This document shows, piece by piece, positions 1 to 9,964 of a stretch of DNA of 64,000 bases. The notes under the pieces were generated by a model. The model saw only the letters and a list, made by a program, of their open reading frames with translations. It did not search any database and was not told the DNA's origin. This DNA comes from Curvularia sp. ZM96 (lineage: Eukaryota; Ascomycota; Dothideomycetes; Pleosporales; Pleosporaceae), in contig JAJGBQ010000006.1 in the NCBI GenBank assembly GCA_022457065.1, positions 1,736,001 to 1,800,000 of the forward strand, read 5' to 3'. How positions within the stretch are numbered: the stretch's first letter is position 1; the number at the start of each line of letters is the position of its first letter. The position numbers and the translations under genes were made by a program.

Positions 1-390
1 TCGGCGGTCTTGGGAGAAGGGTGGGGTGGGCATCACAGGCAGAGAGAGATCCGCCGTACTTTATAGCGAACCGTTGTATCTCGATTGTCCAGGCGATCAG
101 GGAAATGCACACACAGTGGATCTTGACAACGGCAAGAAAGTCGCCGAAACGGTGTGGGGAAGCAGCATTATTTCTATTAGTCGTGTCGTGACGATTGCGG
201 TGCTCACACGCTCATCGAGGTGTTCGGTGCGACGTCACTGGCCGGAATCGCCCGGCAGCCGAGGTGACGGGTCATAGTCGGAAGTGCAAGCCCGATGCCA
301 ACCTCAACACCACGAATGGTTATCGCGAGATTACAGTCGTGTGGACTAGAATCGAAGAGTATGAATATTGCAGGGCGCTGACAGATATAT
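1..390. other. Left edge, no gene recognised
   Basis: Both strands have only short open frames here, with no recognisable motif, start context or intron that would support a gene. The stretch may be the tail of something outside the window. I see nothing I can name. Confidence 0.4.
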
Positions 391-660
391 TCAAGTATAG
401 TTTAGCAAACAGAAACCTTCTAGTATTATAGTTACCTTGAGCGCCAATGAGAAAGCGATGTGGAAGATAACTGAAGGCTGATCTTCTAGCACAGTGCGAT
501 ACTGACCCGTCGCTGTGTCACGCACCCGCACTGTCCTGTCCCAGGATGCTAAGGTGACCAGTTGCCCATCTCGCGAGAACATTACCGCCTAGATCCCATA
601 TGAGTGGCCGGCTCGATGGTCAAGTAAAGTACGTCCCCATGCGACGAAAATTCTCGTATG
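391..660 (-). pseudogene. WD40-repeat relic (NACHT-WD40 type)
   Basis: Read on the minus strand, this encodes one nearly complete WD40 blade. It has the order GH-S, AVMFSRDGQLV, LASWDRTVRVRD, TATG, then the beginning of a following blade (HIAFS). The reading frame continues upstream of the first ATG at 582 through a TAG (about 591-593) where WD40 repeats normally have Trp, so the stop fits a TGG-to-TAG change. The repeat type (GH..AV.FS.DGQLVA.AS.D.TVR) is that of fungal NLR-like HET-E/NACHT-WD40 proteins (family knowledge). No ATPase domain and no intact neighbouring blades are visible. It is therefore a fragment of a decayed gene and not a working protein. Confidence 0.7.
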
Positions 661-854
661 CCGAGAATAACTTATTAAATCACGAGGGTCGTAGAGAAGT
701 CTGTAGTCCTTGCGATCCGATTAGCTATTTTTAGCATATGGCGTTTTTCGTCATATAAGGATGGACTTTATATTATTAGATTTATACTCTGGTACATAGG
801 CTACCTTCTACGCCTTACTGATAGGAACTAACCATATTGATATACTTTTAAGGG

Positions 855-934
855 GCTGCGCTACGTAGAGCTAACGCTAGGTAGCTATACAAGAGGTTGT
901 ATTCGGTAGAGAGCTAAGCTCTAGGCTACGCAGC
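855..934. repeat. Imperfect palindrome, possible MITE remnant
   Basis: The arm 855-872 (starting GCTGCGCTACG) is mirrored by 917-934 (ending CTACGCAGC), with about two mismatches over 18 bases and a 44-base loop. It lies in TA-rich DNA with no gene. It could be the collapsed end of a small DNA element. The call rests only on the inverted symmetry. Confidence 0.4.
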
Positions 935-1079
935 GATCTATATACAAACAGGAAGTAGATAGTTGCTAGAGCATCAAACTAGGCAAGCAAGGCAGGCACG
1001 GGAAACGAAGACATAGACGAGGACAAGAGGCGAAGAGCGCTCAGTCCGTTGAGGTCCCTCCCTGTGTGCTGGAAAACCA

Positions 1080-1165
1080 TGTGTGCCGGAAACAACCAAT
1101 GAGAGGACGGGGAGAGTAGCTTTCCCAACACAGCGTTGTGTCTCATTGGCTGTTTCTGGCACACA
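1080..1165. repeat. 86-bp foldback with 25-bp arms
   Basis: The arm 1080-1104 (TGTGTGCCGGAAAC..) pairs with 1141-1165 (..GTTTCTGGCACACA) at 23 of 25 positions, with a 36-base loop. A partial direct copy of the left arm begins near 1062. This could be a very small foldback element or a structured transcript end. No target-site duplication is obvious. Confidence 0.5.
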
Positions 1166-1369
1166 GGCCGAGGCTTTGCATAGTTGGTCTATCCAGAAGA
1201 TTGAAAAGCAATAGCATTGAAAGTGAGGCGATGCCTTATTGCCTATATACCGTGAACCGTATCGAACCAAACCGAAAGCTCAATCTTCCATGAGCCTCAG
1301 CCTTAGGCACACCCTGCGACAACTAGCTTATTGATATGTCCAACCTATGCTACAACTGCTAACTAGTTA

Positions 1370-1663
1370 TTACTGGCACTCTTCACCAGTATAGGCCGTG
1401 CCACCCTGCTCTCGACAGAATTTTCCGATTACAGCTGAATCATTCTCACTGTAGACACAACAGGTTCCTTTGCTAATCTAAAATAGACTCATTAGTTTTC
1501 CGTGGGTGATATAAGATACAAGCCATACCACTCTCACTCCACTATAAGTGCAAAAGTTTTCTATCTTTGTAGCGTCTGCCCACTCACACCACCACCGCAG
1601 GCCTCCTGCGAGTGTGGGGACGGCTCCAAGAAGGACGGTAGAGATGACGATAGTGAACTTCAT
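1370..1663 (-). CDS. Small secreted cysteine-rich protein (effector candidate)
   Basis: This is a two-exon gene of 77 or 80 residues. Exon 1 runs 1663 to 1529 and starts with a classic signal peptide (MKFTIVISTVLLGAVPTLA; cleavage likely near residue 19). Exon 2 runs 1477 to 1370. The 51-nt intron (1528-1478) has GTATGG at its start, ACTAATG as branch site and TTTTAG at its end. A second in-frame donor, GTGAGA at 1537, would shorten the protein by three residues. In the longer form the cysteines are at 26, 38, 51, 52, 66 and 79 (C-x11-C-x12-CC-x13-C-x12-C), so all six lie in the mature part. The 5' leader is rich in CAACAA, as in many fungal genes. Secretion, small size and even cysteine number fit an apoplastic effector or antimicrobial peptide. 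I recognise no named family, and no activity can be read from the sequence. Confidence 0.75.
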
Positions 1664-2516
1664 ATCTAGCTTCTTTAAGGAAGTATCTTATTGTTGCTGT
1701 TGTTGATATGGACTAAGAAGGTAGATCTTTTCGTAAATTTGAATAGAACAATTGCGCATGTGAACTTCTGCTGGATTCGAGTCATACTATAATCAACGCA
1801 TGGTGGTCCTTTTTACACTTACGGAGTACATGCTGGGACGCACGGTGCAGTGGGACAAACTCTAAATACGATAATTTTATTTAACGCTGACTCATCTAAT
1901 ATCCGTCACGGAGGGACAAACATCAGCAGTGGAGTGATACTAACTAAAAAGAAGACTCAAGATTGATTATCTGCCCGAGGAGGACTGTTATAAGACTACT
2001 CACATTGTGTCTTAGCATAGCAACAGCGTTAGTGTAACGGCTAGATGCCCTTTGGTAGAGCTCAATGATATCTCAGTGCGCGACTACAGAAGCCGTGTGT
2101 AAGCTATAGCGCCGAATTGTGCCCATCCGAGCCGCATTCCTATGCGGCGCTCAGGCATGACGCTCAGATCAATGGGAGAACTATTGTAAGAAAGGGTGTA
2201 GATAGTACGAGGCCACAGTACCTACTCGAGTGGACGATAATAGACAGCCACTACAGCAGTCACTAAGAGAAGAGAGAGTTATGGGTAGAAAGTTGTATTG
2301 TAGTCATAGACAAAGTCGAAGAGCGAACAGCTAATGCCGTCGTGAGGCAGATATCCCTTCTCTAACTCCAGCAAGGGCCTCATATACCATCTACTCCTTA
2401 GGTACGTGCCTAGTCAGGTGATGTAAGTTACCTGGCCAATCACGCTGTGCACTGGCACACTATTCGCGCTCTTCCTGAACACTTCGTGCCTAAACACTCT
2501 CTTCCTGTACGCTCTC
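1664..2516. other. Intergenic, nothing recognised
   Basis: This holds the presumed promoter of the small secreted protein gene (start codon at 1663) and the 3' side of the gene at 2517. No open frame, RNA gene or repeat is supported. An A-box-like string near 2033 was rejected as a tRNA. Confidence 0.4.
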
Positions 2517-3404
2517 TTATTGTACTCTCTCTCCCGGTTTGTCCTCTTCTGGTTTGCTATCCTCACTCATTCTGCTGTATATAATTTGTATGGCTTCCAG
2601 CAATCCCTTATCGTTCGGGCAGCTGAGGACATCCTGTTCGAGCTGATCGAGTATCTCCTTCATATCTGCTCTTCTTGCTCGGGGTCGTGCACTCATCGCC
2701 GCAACCTCTGCTTCCATAACTCGAACTCGCTCTGTTTTTTCGTCAAGCTGTTCTTGTAACAACTTTATTCGACTAGGTGTGTTCTTAGATGGCTTCCGCT
2801 GCTTCATCAAACTCTGGGTCTTCTCAATCTCGACCAATCGCTGATACTCAAGCTCGAGGTCTCTTGAATATGGAGTGTTTTCAAGACGCCAGCGTTCGCA
2901 CTGTGCCCACACCGCAGCACGACCAGCTTCATCTAAACCCAGCAATCGTGCGCTAGTAGTCTGAACGCCACCTTGGAAAACTCCGAAGCCGCTACCCGTT
3001 TCAATCATGCTGTTGGTCATCCTGCCGACCAACGATTCTGCGACTGGTACTTCTTCTGGTATGGCCAGGTAGCAGACTACATGTCCATGGAACACGAATC
3101 CTGCATCTGGCGCCTCGAGGCGGAAGGCGTCGAGCGCCATATGGTGGAACCAACTAGTGTCCCCCTTATCGTGTTGCACAGCTCGTGCTGTAGCGTTGAT
3201 GCTATAGCCGACGTACTTGAACGGCCTGGCCAGCGGAACATTCCGCTGACTTGGATTCAGTTCCTTGAGCTGCTGTTCGAGCGCCCGACCGTTGAGTCCC
3301 ATGTTGCTGGGGTTCACTAAAGTGTCTCCTCGGAGGAAGTCCAGATTCTGTCTGAATCCTTCCGGTATCTCGTCAAACTTGAGATCCCGGCTGGGAAAGG
3401 TCAT
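2517..3404 (-). CDS. Hypothetical protein with coiled-coil C-terminal half
   Basis: A single open frame of 295 codons from the first in-frame ATG. I do not recognise the family. Residues 1-190 look globular (hydrophobic stretch VCYLAIPEEV near 110-120). Residues about 190-265 are rich in E, K, Q and L with heptad-like spacing and suit a coiled coil. The tail (after 280) is acidic and hydrophilic. The start is doubtful. The same frame stays open upstream to about 3476, while the best start context (CACCATGG-like after splicing, ATG at 3474) lies in another frame, separated by a run of five C on the plus strand (3462-3466). A canonical 50-nt intron (3526-3477: GTATGT, CTAAC, TTGTAG) would sit in the leader. 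Either the gene starts at 3404 or it has suffered a one-base slip. Confidence 0.65.
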   Translation of the reverse strand: MTFPSRDLKFDEIPEGFRQNLDFLRGDTLVNPSNMGLNGRALEQQLKELNPSQRNVPLARPFKYVGYSINATARAVQHDKGDTSWFHHMALDAFRLEAPDAGFVFHGHVVCYLAIPEEVPVAESLVGRMTNSMIETGSGFGVFQGGVQTTSARLLGLDEAGRAAVWAQCERWRLENTPYSRDLELEYQRLVEIEKTQSLMKQRKPSKNTPSRIKLLQEQLDEKTERVRVMEAEVAAMSARPRARRADMKEILDQLEQDVLSCPNDKGLLEAIQIIYSRMSEDSKPEEDKPGERVQ

Positions 3405-3476
3405 GAGTTTGTGGTACGGAATCTGGGGGTCATTTACTGGGAGCCGATGCCTTATGTTTAGCCCCCGAAGCCATGG

Positions 3477-3526
3477 CTACAATCCAAGTTAGTGAGGCAA
3501 ATCAATACGGAGAATGGAAAACATAC
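3477..3526 (-). other. Probable leader intron
   Basis: A 50-nt segment on the minus strand begins GTATGTTTTC, has CTAAC 12 bases before its end, and ends TTGTAG. These are the fungal donor, branch and acceptor consensus in the usual distances. It lies just upstream of the ATG at 3474 and so would be in the 5' leader of the coiled-coil gene. Confidence 0.5.
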
Positions 3527-3669
3527 TGATGTTAAGATGATGGGTTGATGTAAGAGTGTAGTACAAGTTGTTCCAGTGAGACGATGCTGAGGATAGCTCC
3601 TTCTTTAAGTGGTGTGTCAAGGATTGAGCAAACCGATCGTCCGCAGGCACTCCTGGCAGCGCTGACCAT

Positions 3670-4303
3670 TTATCGGACTCCATCTCTGGCTTCAGTGTCT
3701 GAAAAACACTCGTCGTTGTCAAGCACGTCTTGCACACTCGGGTCTGCGATACGTTCGCTGACTGTTCGACGTTGGTTGGAATCCTTTCGGTTCGACGCGC
3801 CAAGCAAAACCAGGATCTTCTTTTCAAGCGACTCGCATCTTTGAGAAAACCGCGAATGCAGTTTCTTTATGCTCGAGGGCCAATGCTTGGTCGCGATGTC
3901 CTGATGGCGGCTGCTAGCAGGGGCTTGTCTCCGAAGGCATGACTCATACCAAAAGGCGTTCGAGGAATTTATTCCCTTTTGCATCAACAATCGCCTCGGG
4001 TTGTTCGAGTCATCCGCTCATTCTCCGTATTCCAGGTGTGACTATGCTGTTCTCAGCCTCGATTGCCGACAACGAATCTCCAGCATCCGAGAACGAATCG
4101 TCATCGTCAAGCACGTCTTGTTCGAAACTGTTCTCGGGACGCCCCAAAACATCGACACTCTCGTCAGTTCGGGCTCTGTTCGATGTCAGCAAGTCATTGC
4201 TATACGTTTGGTGGTACATTGACTTCTTTTCGTTCGACGACGAGGCTGCTACAGCAGGGAAGGCGAGCTTCAATTGGCGCTTACGCGGGAGTTCCATCGC
4301 CAT
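3670..4303 (-). pseudogene. Acidic-repeat hypothetical protein, interrupted
   Basis: The first frame starts with ATG at 4303 (MAMELPRKRQLKLAF) and runs 97 codons to a TGA at 4008-4010. The same frame then stays open for about 23 more codons, so the TGA could be a decayed CGA. A second open frame (about 3990-3670) follows on the same strand. Both end in a similar acidic motif: QDVLDDDDSFSDAGD near 4110-4060 and QDVLDNDECFSDTEA near 3735-3690. The motif is similar at the DNA level too. This looks like one gene or two tandem relatives with an internal duplication, broken by a nonsense codon. I do not recognise the family. A strongly basic start followed by acidic blocks suggests a nuclear protein, as inference only. 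Confidence 0.4.
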
Positions 4304-4388
4304 GTTACGCGGTCCCGGTGAAGGGTTTGGGGCGACTACTGTTCGGAGATAAATCGATCCGATGTCGTTTTCCTTGTTTTGATTTATC

Positions 4389-5088
4389 TCACACCGGAGG
4401 AGCCACGCTCCCAGATATGACAGTGGCGACACGGCTCCTTCCCATACGTTGCCAGACCCTACCAAAAGGGAAGCGAGTTTTCATGTCGCAGCTCTTGTTA
4501 TACTTACATCGGGAAACGACGCCCGGCGAGTTCCGGCGATTGAAGCTGGGAACAGCCCAGTTTCAAATACAAACATGCCAGGAACAGATATAGTAACGTA
4601 CTTTGAGCGGCTGCGTCGACGCGTAGCTGCATCGCTCAAAGATGAATGGACTGTATTCTTGGAGCAAGAGCATCTGCTTCAGGCGTGCAGCCCTGCCATT
4701 GGCATGGCTGACGCTACGGGAGGCCTTGGAAGGGTCGCTGGTCTTGGAGAGTTTGGGCATGCTACCCACGTCATTGACTTGGATAGCAAAACCTGTTCCC
4801 CGCTCCGCCTTGCTATCCACCAGCGTGCAGGGCGAATCCCATCCAGCGACAGTGGATACTTCTGCCGCTGGAGGAACATTCTGCTCGTAGCCGGGGCAGG
4901 ACTTCTTCTTGGAACCGATCCAAAAAAATGCCCAGCCATTTCGATATATCTATATATAAATTAGCTCTCTTTCCCATTTTCGGTTCTTAGTAGGTTATGA
5001 GGCATCCTACCGTTTTTTGTTGAGGTAATTGAAAGTGCTGATCGCCGTAGGCAAACCAGAGGTGAGAAAATAGAAATATATAAACTAG
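4389..5088 (-). CDS. Unrecognised multi-exon gene (start uncertain)
   Basis: Four minus-strand segments join in one frame through canonical junctions. The first, ending at 5011, reads LWFAYGDQHFQLPQQKT and its donor is GTAGGA. The exon 4949-4602 has 116 codons (IYRNGWAFFWIGSKKK..). Intron 4601-4546 begins GTACGT and ends CCCAG. A 38-nt exon (4545-4508) is followed by intron 4507-4459 (GTAAGTATAA..GGTAG). The last exon runs from 4458 to a TGA at 4389-4391. The agreement of phase across three introns supports a real gene. The start of the first segment is not found; it may lie near 5088 or further upstream. I recognise no domain. The Trp/Phe-rich WAFFWIG patch followed by a Ser/Lys-rich part has no assigned role. 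Confidence 0.45.
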
Positions 5089-5614
5089 CACTTTTAGCGA
5101 TAGCGAAGAATGCTTCGATACTGCCAGATATATAGATGAGTTGTATAGTAAAAGAGCAAAGGAGCCGGCGGGCGGGTTTATATACCCAAGGGTAACACTT
5201 CCACTGCTAGCGTGCCGCTGCTCTCACCGCCAGCAAAATTGGCTTCACCGCGAGTTATGATGCCAGATCAAACGCTTTTTAGGCAACAGCAAACGAACTG
5301 TAGGCAGCAACCGATGTGTCTCTGTTTGTAGCGGTGCCGATACCGGCGTTTCACGTCAGTCATACGCGGATGCTTAGGCTAATATTCTTGTACAGATGGC
5401 GACATATGATAGACCATTGTAAGAAAAAGTCTGTATAAGTGGTGGTACCAATCAGGTTATACATACGGCATCAGCAAGAAAGACGTATAGCTAGCAGTAT
5501 TATAAATTTTTGAATTTGTCGTTTGACATGATCCATAACAATGAGGGTATCCCAAAACATGACATCATAAGTCGAACCAAGACTTAGACCAAGTGGGCAA
5601 TCTTATGAACTCGT
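5089..5614. other. Intergenic, nothing recognised
   Basis: AT-rich DNA downstream of the siderophore transporter (which ends at 5615 on the minus strand). It would also hold any upstream exons and promoter of the gene at 4389-5088. No feature is supported. Confidence 0.35.
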
Positions 5615-7496
5615 CTAGAAGACGTTGCCCTTGGTCTGCTTGCCCTTCTCCTCTTCCAACTTCTTGACGTTGATGTTCTTCCAAACAAAAATACAGGCGA
5701 GGCAAAGCGGAACGAAGCAAGCACCTGTGATGACCATCTTACGCTGCACATCAGCATACGCGCCGACGACGGCATCGCGTTCCGGTGTGCCGTCAAGGAA
5801 GGACATCTGAACGTTGATGTCACCAAAGATGGTGCGATAGTCTGCTTGACTAGATTCAGGGAGACGCATGAGCAGCTGTTGAGGAAGTATGTTGTTCCAC
5901 ATGGCTCCAGCGATGGCGTAACCAATAGAAGAGCCGAAGCTACCGAAGAGACCCCAGATCGCGTTGACAACGGCAATCTCCTGGTGGGTGACAGGGACCA
6001 TGACGGCAAGCTGGGCACATGTAACGAAGAATGCTGTGCCGAGACCGACAAGGATTTGCGTAAAGGCAAGAACACCAGGATTGGTGGACGGAGCTCGGAG
6101 CGGGATCAAAAGAGCAGTACCAAGTAGGACGATGGGTACACCAATGTAAGCAGTCCACTTGAAGTTTCCAGAATACCTGATCCAAGACGCAATTATCGGG
6201 CTAAAAACCGACGACGTAAGGGAGAAGGCGTTGAGGATGTATCCAGCATTGGTGATGGTTTGCCTGTGGACGACAAGCAAGTACGAGTTGAAGTACCCGT
6301 TCCAGCAAAACACGGATAGGAACATGACTCCGTAGAGAAGACACGAACCGATAATGGTTCCGTTCTTCAGGTAGACCCACGGCAAGAACTGGACAGGCGC
6401 GAACTTGGCTTCCCAAAAGTAAAACACTGGGAAGAGGATGAGACCGAGCACAATGCAGGCGATGATGTAGGGCGTCTTCCAGCCGTTGGGAGCGTATGCC
6501 ACGAGAGTGAAGGGCAGGACGAACAAGCACCACGCACACATGATGAGTATGATGCCAAAGACTAGAGTTTGTTAGCGTATGCTTTCTGCATCATGTGGGA
6601 CACCTACTATCAAACTGTACAAAATAGTACCACAACGACTGAAAGACGTTGCGATCTGACTTTTGCGACTTGACCAAACCGGCCTTCCTGGCCTTACGGT
6701 ACATGAAGATCATGACAACCATTGCCGGCAGACAGCAGCCAACAAAGATGATGATGAAAGCACCAAAAGCCCAGCGCCAGTTATTGTGGTAGTAGAAAAG
6801 GTCGGCAATCTTGGGGCCAGCGAACGTGCTGGCAATACGAGGCGTTCCGTTGATTGTGAAGATAAGCATTCGGTTCTTCAAGGTGGTGATATCGGCGGCC
6901 ATGATGTCGGTAACATATAGCACACCAATATGACCCGCCCAGTACAGAACGTGACCGGCCATGTATGTCTGCACGTTGTGGCAAGCTGCTTTCATGGCCA
7001 TACCGGAGACGACGAGGATCAACATAGCGAAGAAGCCCTCTACGCGGCCAAAAACGTCGATTACTTTAGCGATGAGGAGGGGAATACAGCCGCTCAGTGC
7101 AGTCGCCATTACGCTTGATACAGTCAACAGGCCATGCGTACTAAAGGACGAGGTGATGAAAGGGTTGAGCGCTGCGTCGATAGCATTCTGCAGAAAGGCA
7201 ACGAATTCGATGAGGTATAAGCTGAGCGCAAATTAATACATGGTCTTTTTCTAGAGAGCGACATACAAGATGAACATGGTAATGAGTGTTTCCTTGCTCC
7301 AAATTTCGGTGATGGCGCGAACACGTTGAACGCCATTCTGAAAGTTGTCCGACTCAATGGACTTGGTCTCGGCGTTACTGTTCGTCTCGTGGGCATGGAC
7401 TGCGCCATCGCCTCTCTTTTCAATGTCGACCTCGTGTGATGGATGAGTGAAGCCGTCTACCGGCCGCACCACGTCGGTTGCAAGTGTACTCGACAT
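5615..7496 (-). CDS. Siderophore-iron transporter (MFS, ARN/SIT family)
   Basis: This is a plasma- or vesicle-membrane proton symporter that imports ferric siderophores. The exons are 7496-7267, 7221-6608 and 6561-5615. The introns are 45 nt (7266-7222; GTATGT..CTCAG) and 46 nt (6607-6562; GTAGGT..CTCTAG). The phases join cleanly to a 596-residue protein, the usual length for this family. A hydrophilic N-terminus (about 65 residues) precedes roughly 14 membrane segments. Family marks are the NNWRWAFGAF block after the first half, the long cytosolic loop (KARKAGLVKSQKS) and the C-terminal signature VWKNINVKKLEEE..KQTKGNVF. The start ATG at 7496 is the only one giving the normal N-terminus. Two perfect SreA-type GATA sites lie about 250 bp upstream (7750-7777), so repression by iron is expected. 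Substrate specificity cannot be read from the sequence. Confidence 0.93.
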
Positions 7497-7749
7497 GATT
7501 GAAATGCACCGTCGAAAAGATGCCGGGCGAGGCAGGGTACAGAGTTGGGCTGTGGGAGGATGTCGATCTCAGCACCGGCAGATGAACATTCTTAAGTATC
7601 CCCAGGCCCCACGCCGAGGACCGGACAAGGGAGGCAGCAGGAGCAGCACATGAAAAATTTGCCCATTTTATCCCGCCCGGTGGCTTGGGATCGTTTCCCA
7701 CCACCTGGGTAGGATGCGGTGCCCAGACAGCATTAGTAGCGGCTACATG

Positions 7750-7777
7750 ATCAGATAAGTCCTAGATGATCAGATAA
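7750..7777. promoter_or_regulatory. Tandem iron-responsive GATA sites
   Basis: ATCAGATAA occurs at 7750-7758 and again at 7769-7777, each within the longer repeat ATGATCAGATAAG and 19 bp apart. The string matches the ATCWGATAA element bound by the SreA/Sre1 GATA repressor of fungal iron-uptake genes (established knowledge). It sits about 254 bp upstream of the siderophore transporter start. Confidence 0.75.
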
Positions 7778-9427
7778 GATCCAATGTCACCTCCTGCTCA
7801 TTAGAAGCCCCACTACGAGCCTGCATTGCCAAGATCTTGGCCCGTATTATGGGTGGCGGCCATAGCTTCCAGGTCGTCGAATCGAGCAATGCGCGCCGAA
7901 GCCTCAGTCATGTCTTGATGGCAGCAGGTCTCGCCCAACCGATGGAAGCACCCGAGGGGTGGCAGCTGTTTTTACCGTTGGGCTCACGTGGAAATCGCGT
8001 GATAATCCACCGCGGTCCCTGCATCCCCGACGGGCTACAGCGGTAAGCCGTACAAAAACCTCAAAACATTTGTAGAAAAGAATACGGTTTTCTTCGTGAT
8101 TAGATTTTCGCCTCGGAAAACCTGTAGTAGAAACAAGCGGTAGCTGTACTGATGAGCCACATAATCGAACAGATGAAGCTACGGAATGGCGATTCGCTGT
8201 GTGCAATTGCCCCTCACGACCTCCGGCACTAGCGGGTTGGAAAAGGTCATGATGACATCTAATCTTATCAGATCATCGCATTTGGCTCGGACGATGCCGG
8301 GTTCGGTATAACTTGGAGCTTCAGCTCCTTGAGAGTGGAGCTCCAAGGGTATTTTTTCAAGCCTTTTGCGCGACCACGCGGTATTGAAAACAGCCACCAT
8401 CTCAACGTGCTCCACTCTCTCCTAATCAGGCTACCGGGTTGACCCGACTTAGCCGAGCCCGCGTCGAAGCCAATTGTCTTTCTCATCGCAATGTCGAGTT
8501 CGTACCAAGCCCTGGGTATCCTTGAGGCAAATATGTACATGGCATGCAAGAACATAGGGCAATAGGGCTGCAGGGCACTGGGTAAACCCAAAGGGTTGGT
8601 ACACTAGGTGTTAAGAAATCAACAGCCAAGGCACCTTGCTGTACAGGCACGGGGTGTAGCCCTGCATGCGGAGAGTTCGCAACGACCTGCTACGCAAAAG
8701 AGCCGTTAAGTATGCTAGACGAAACCTTGGGATCACTGCTCGAGATAGATAAACATCAACCTTCCTTCTGTGAATATTGTCGGCATGGTGAAAGTGCGAA
8801 GCATGGGCTCGTCACGTGAGAGCACAAAAGCATCCATCTTTCTCTTCACTGATGAGAGTCAGGCCTGAAAAAAACTCTCCAGAGTCAATATCTAAGACAA
8901 ATACAGACTCTTCTACTCCGTTACTTCTGAAGTCATTACAGCGAAGGAGCTAGATGAGAGCCGTTCACGTGACTTTGGAAGACTTTCTCTCTCGCTGTTC
9001 ACGATGTTCGGAATTCAAGTCGATCTCTGATTTCACGCCAGTTCTACTGGCTATATCTATCCTCGTTTCGTTCAATGCTATGGCAGAGTATCGGCAACTG
9101 CGACCTACATGTGATTTCGTTGCAGATTCAAGGCTAGAGCTTTGCATACCATTCAGTATCTCGGGGCAAATAAGGATCTGGTGCTGTCTATGATACGAAG
9201 ATTGGGGATTCTCATCTTTCGGAGGGGATTTGATGGCTTCCGGGGCTAATGGCGGCTGTGCAGGTGCCAAGCACAAATACTGCCTCGACACTGCGGCTGT
9301 GCGACATCCACACAGCACAGCCGAATCATCTCTGATACGGAAGTTCTGGCCATGTTTTCTTTTTTTTTTCAGCAGCGGGTGTCATTAATACAACTTGGAG
9401 AGATGTGTTGGTATGGAAAGATGCGCA
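7778..9427. other. Long intergenic stretch
   Basis: Only scattered short ORFs on both strands, none with a recognisable domain or splice pattern. A T-rich run lies near 9358-9369. The left part probably serves the divergent promoter of the siderophore transporter. I see no supported gene. Confidence 0.4.
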
Positions 9428-9964
9428 CTATTTACCAGACTGATCGATTCTAGAAACAGGAGCTGTATACGCCTGAGAGACATATTCAGACCAAGTATCC
9501 ACGAAGAAATAAGCACATAGAAGACATATCCAGTTTCGGAAGCGGTGCTGCCTAAAAAATACGATACGCATGGACAGTGAGATGGAGACGTGCCGAGGCC
9601 TTTGATCGTGAAGCTTCCGCCACGACGCGTGTGTGCACGTACTCCAGGCCAAAATTCTGGTCCATCGCCCGATTCCTGGGGTTTCCAGATGGAAGATCGT
9701 GGTAGGATTTGGACGCCGGAAGCACAGCCGAGGATGTATGGCGCCGCCGGTCTTGCGAGTGGTCAATATCGCCCCAGAGACGCCACCAGCGCTTAAATTG
9801 CAACGCAGATCACTTCCAACAACAAACGCTGTGCCATTGATAATGAAATTCAGATTCACAGAAACAGGTCCCGAGGAATCATAATATAGCAAGTCGATGC
9901 GTTGTGCTACACTGAAGCAATCTAGCCCAAGATCCATCAAATTGTGGCTGACTGACGATTGCAA
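9428..9964 (-). CDS. Possible hypothetical protein
   Basis: A 178-codon open frame on the minus strand. The first 70 residues (MDLGLDCFSVAQRIDLLYYD, then FIINGTAFVVGSD) look like folded protein. The rest has a composition typical of an out-of-frame reading, and a second frame (9803-9552) is open in parallel. I recognise nothing and see no intron that resolves the two frames. It may be a short real exon plus chance extension, or a relic. Confidence 0.25.
   Translation of the reverse strand: MQSSVSHNLMDLGLDCFSVAQRIDLLYYDSSGPVSVNLNFIINGTAFVVGSDLRCNLSAGGVSGAILTTRKTGGAIHPRLCFRRPNPTTIFHLETPGIGRWTRILAWSTCTHASWRKLHDQRPRHVSISLSMRIVFFRQHRFRNWICLLCAYFFVDTWSEYVSQAYTAPVSRIDQSGK

Larger units (their letters stand above)
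661..1369. other. Intergenic stretch with two foldback structures
   Basis: No coding region is supported. The 661-970 part is TA-rich, with runs resembling RIP-damaged repeat DNA. Two imperfect inverted repeats (855-934 and 1080-1165) are listed separately. Confidence 0.45.

Noticed and set aside
2031..2110. tRNA-like A-box (TAGTGTAACGG)
   Set aside because: No B-box at suitable distance and no cloverleaf pairing.
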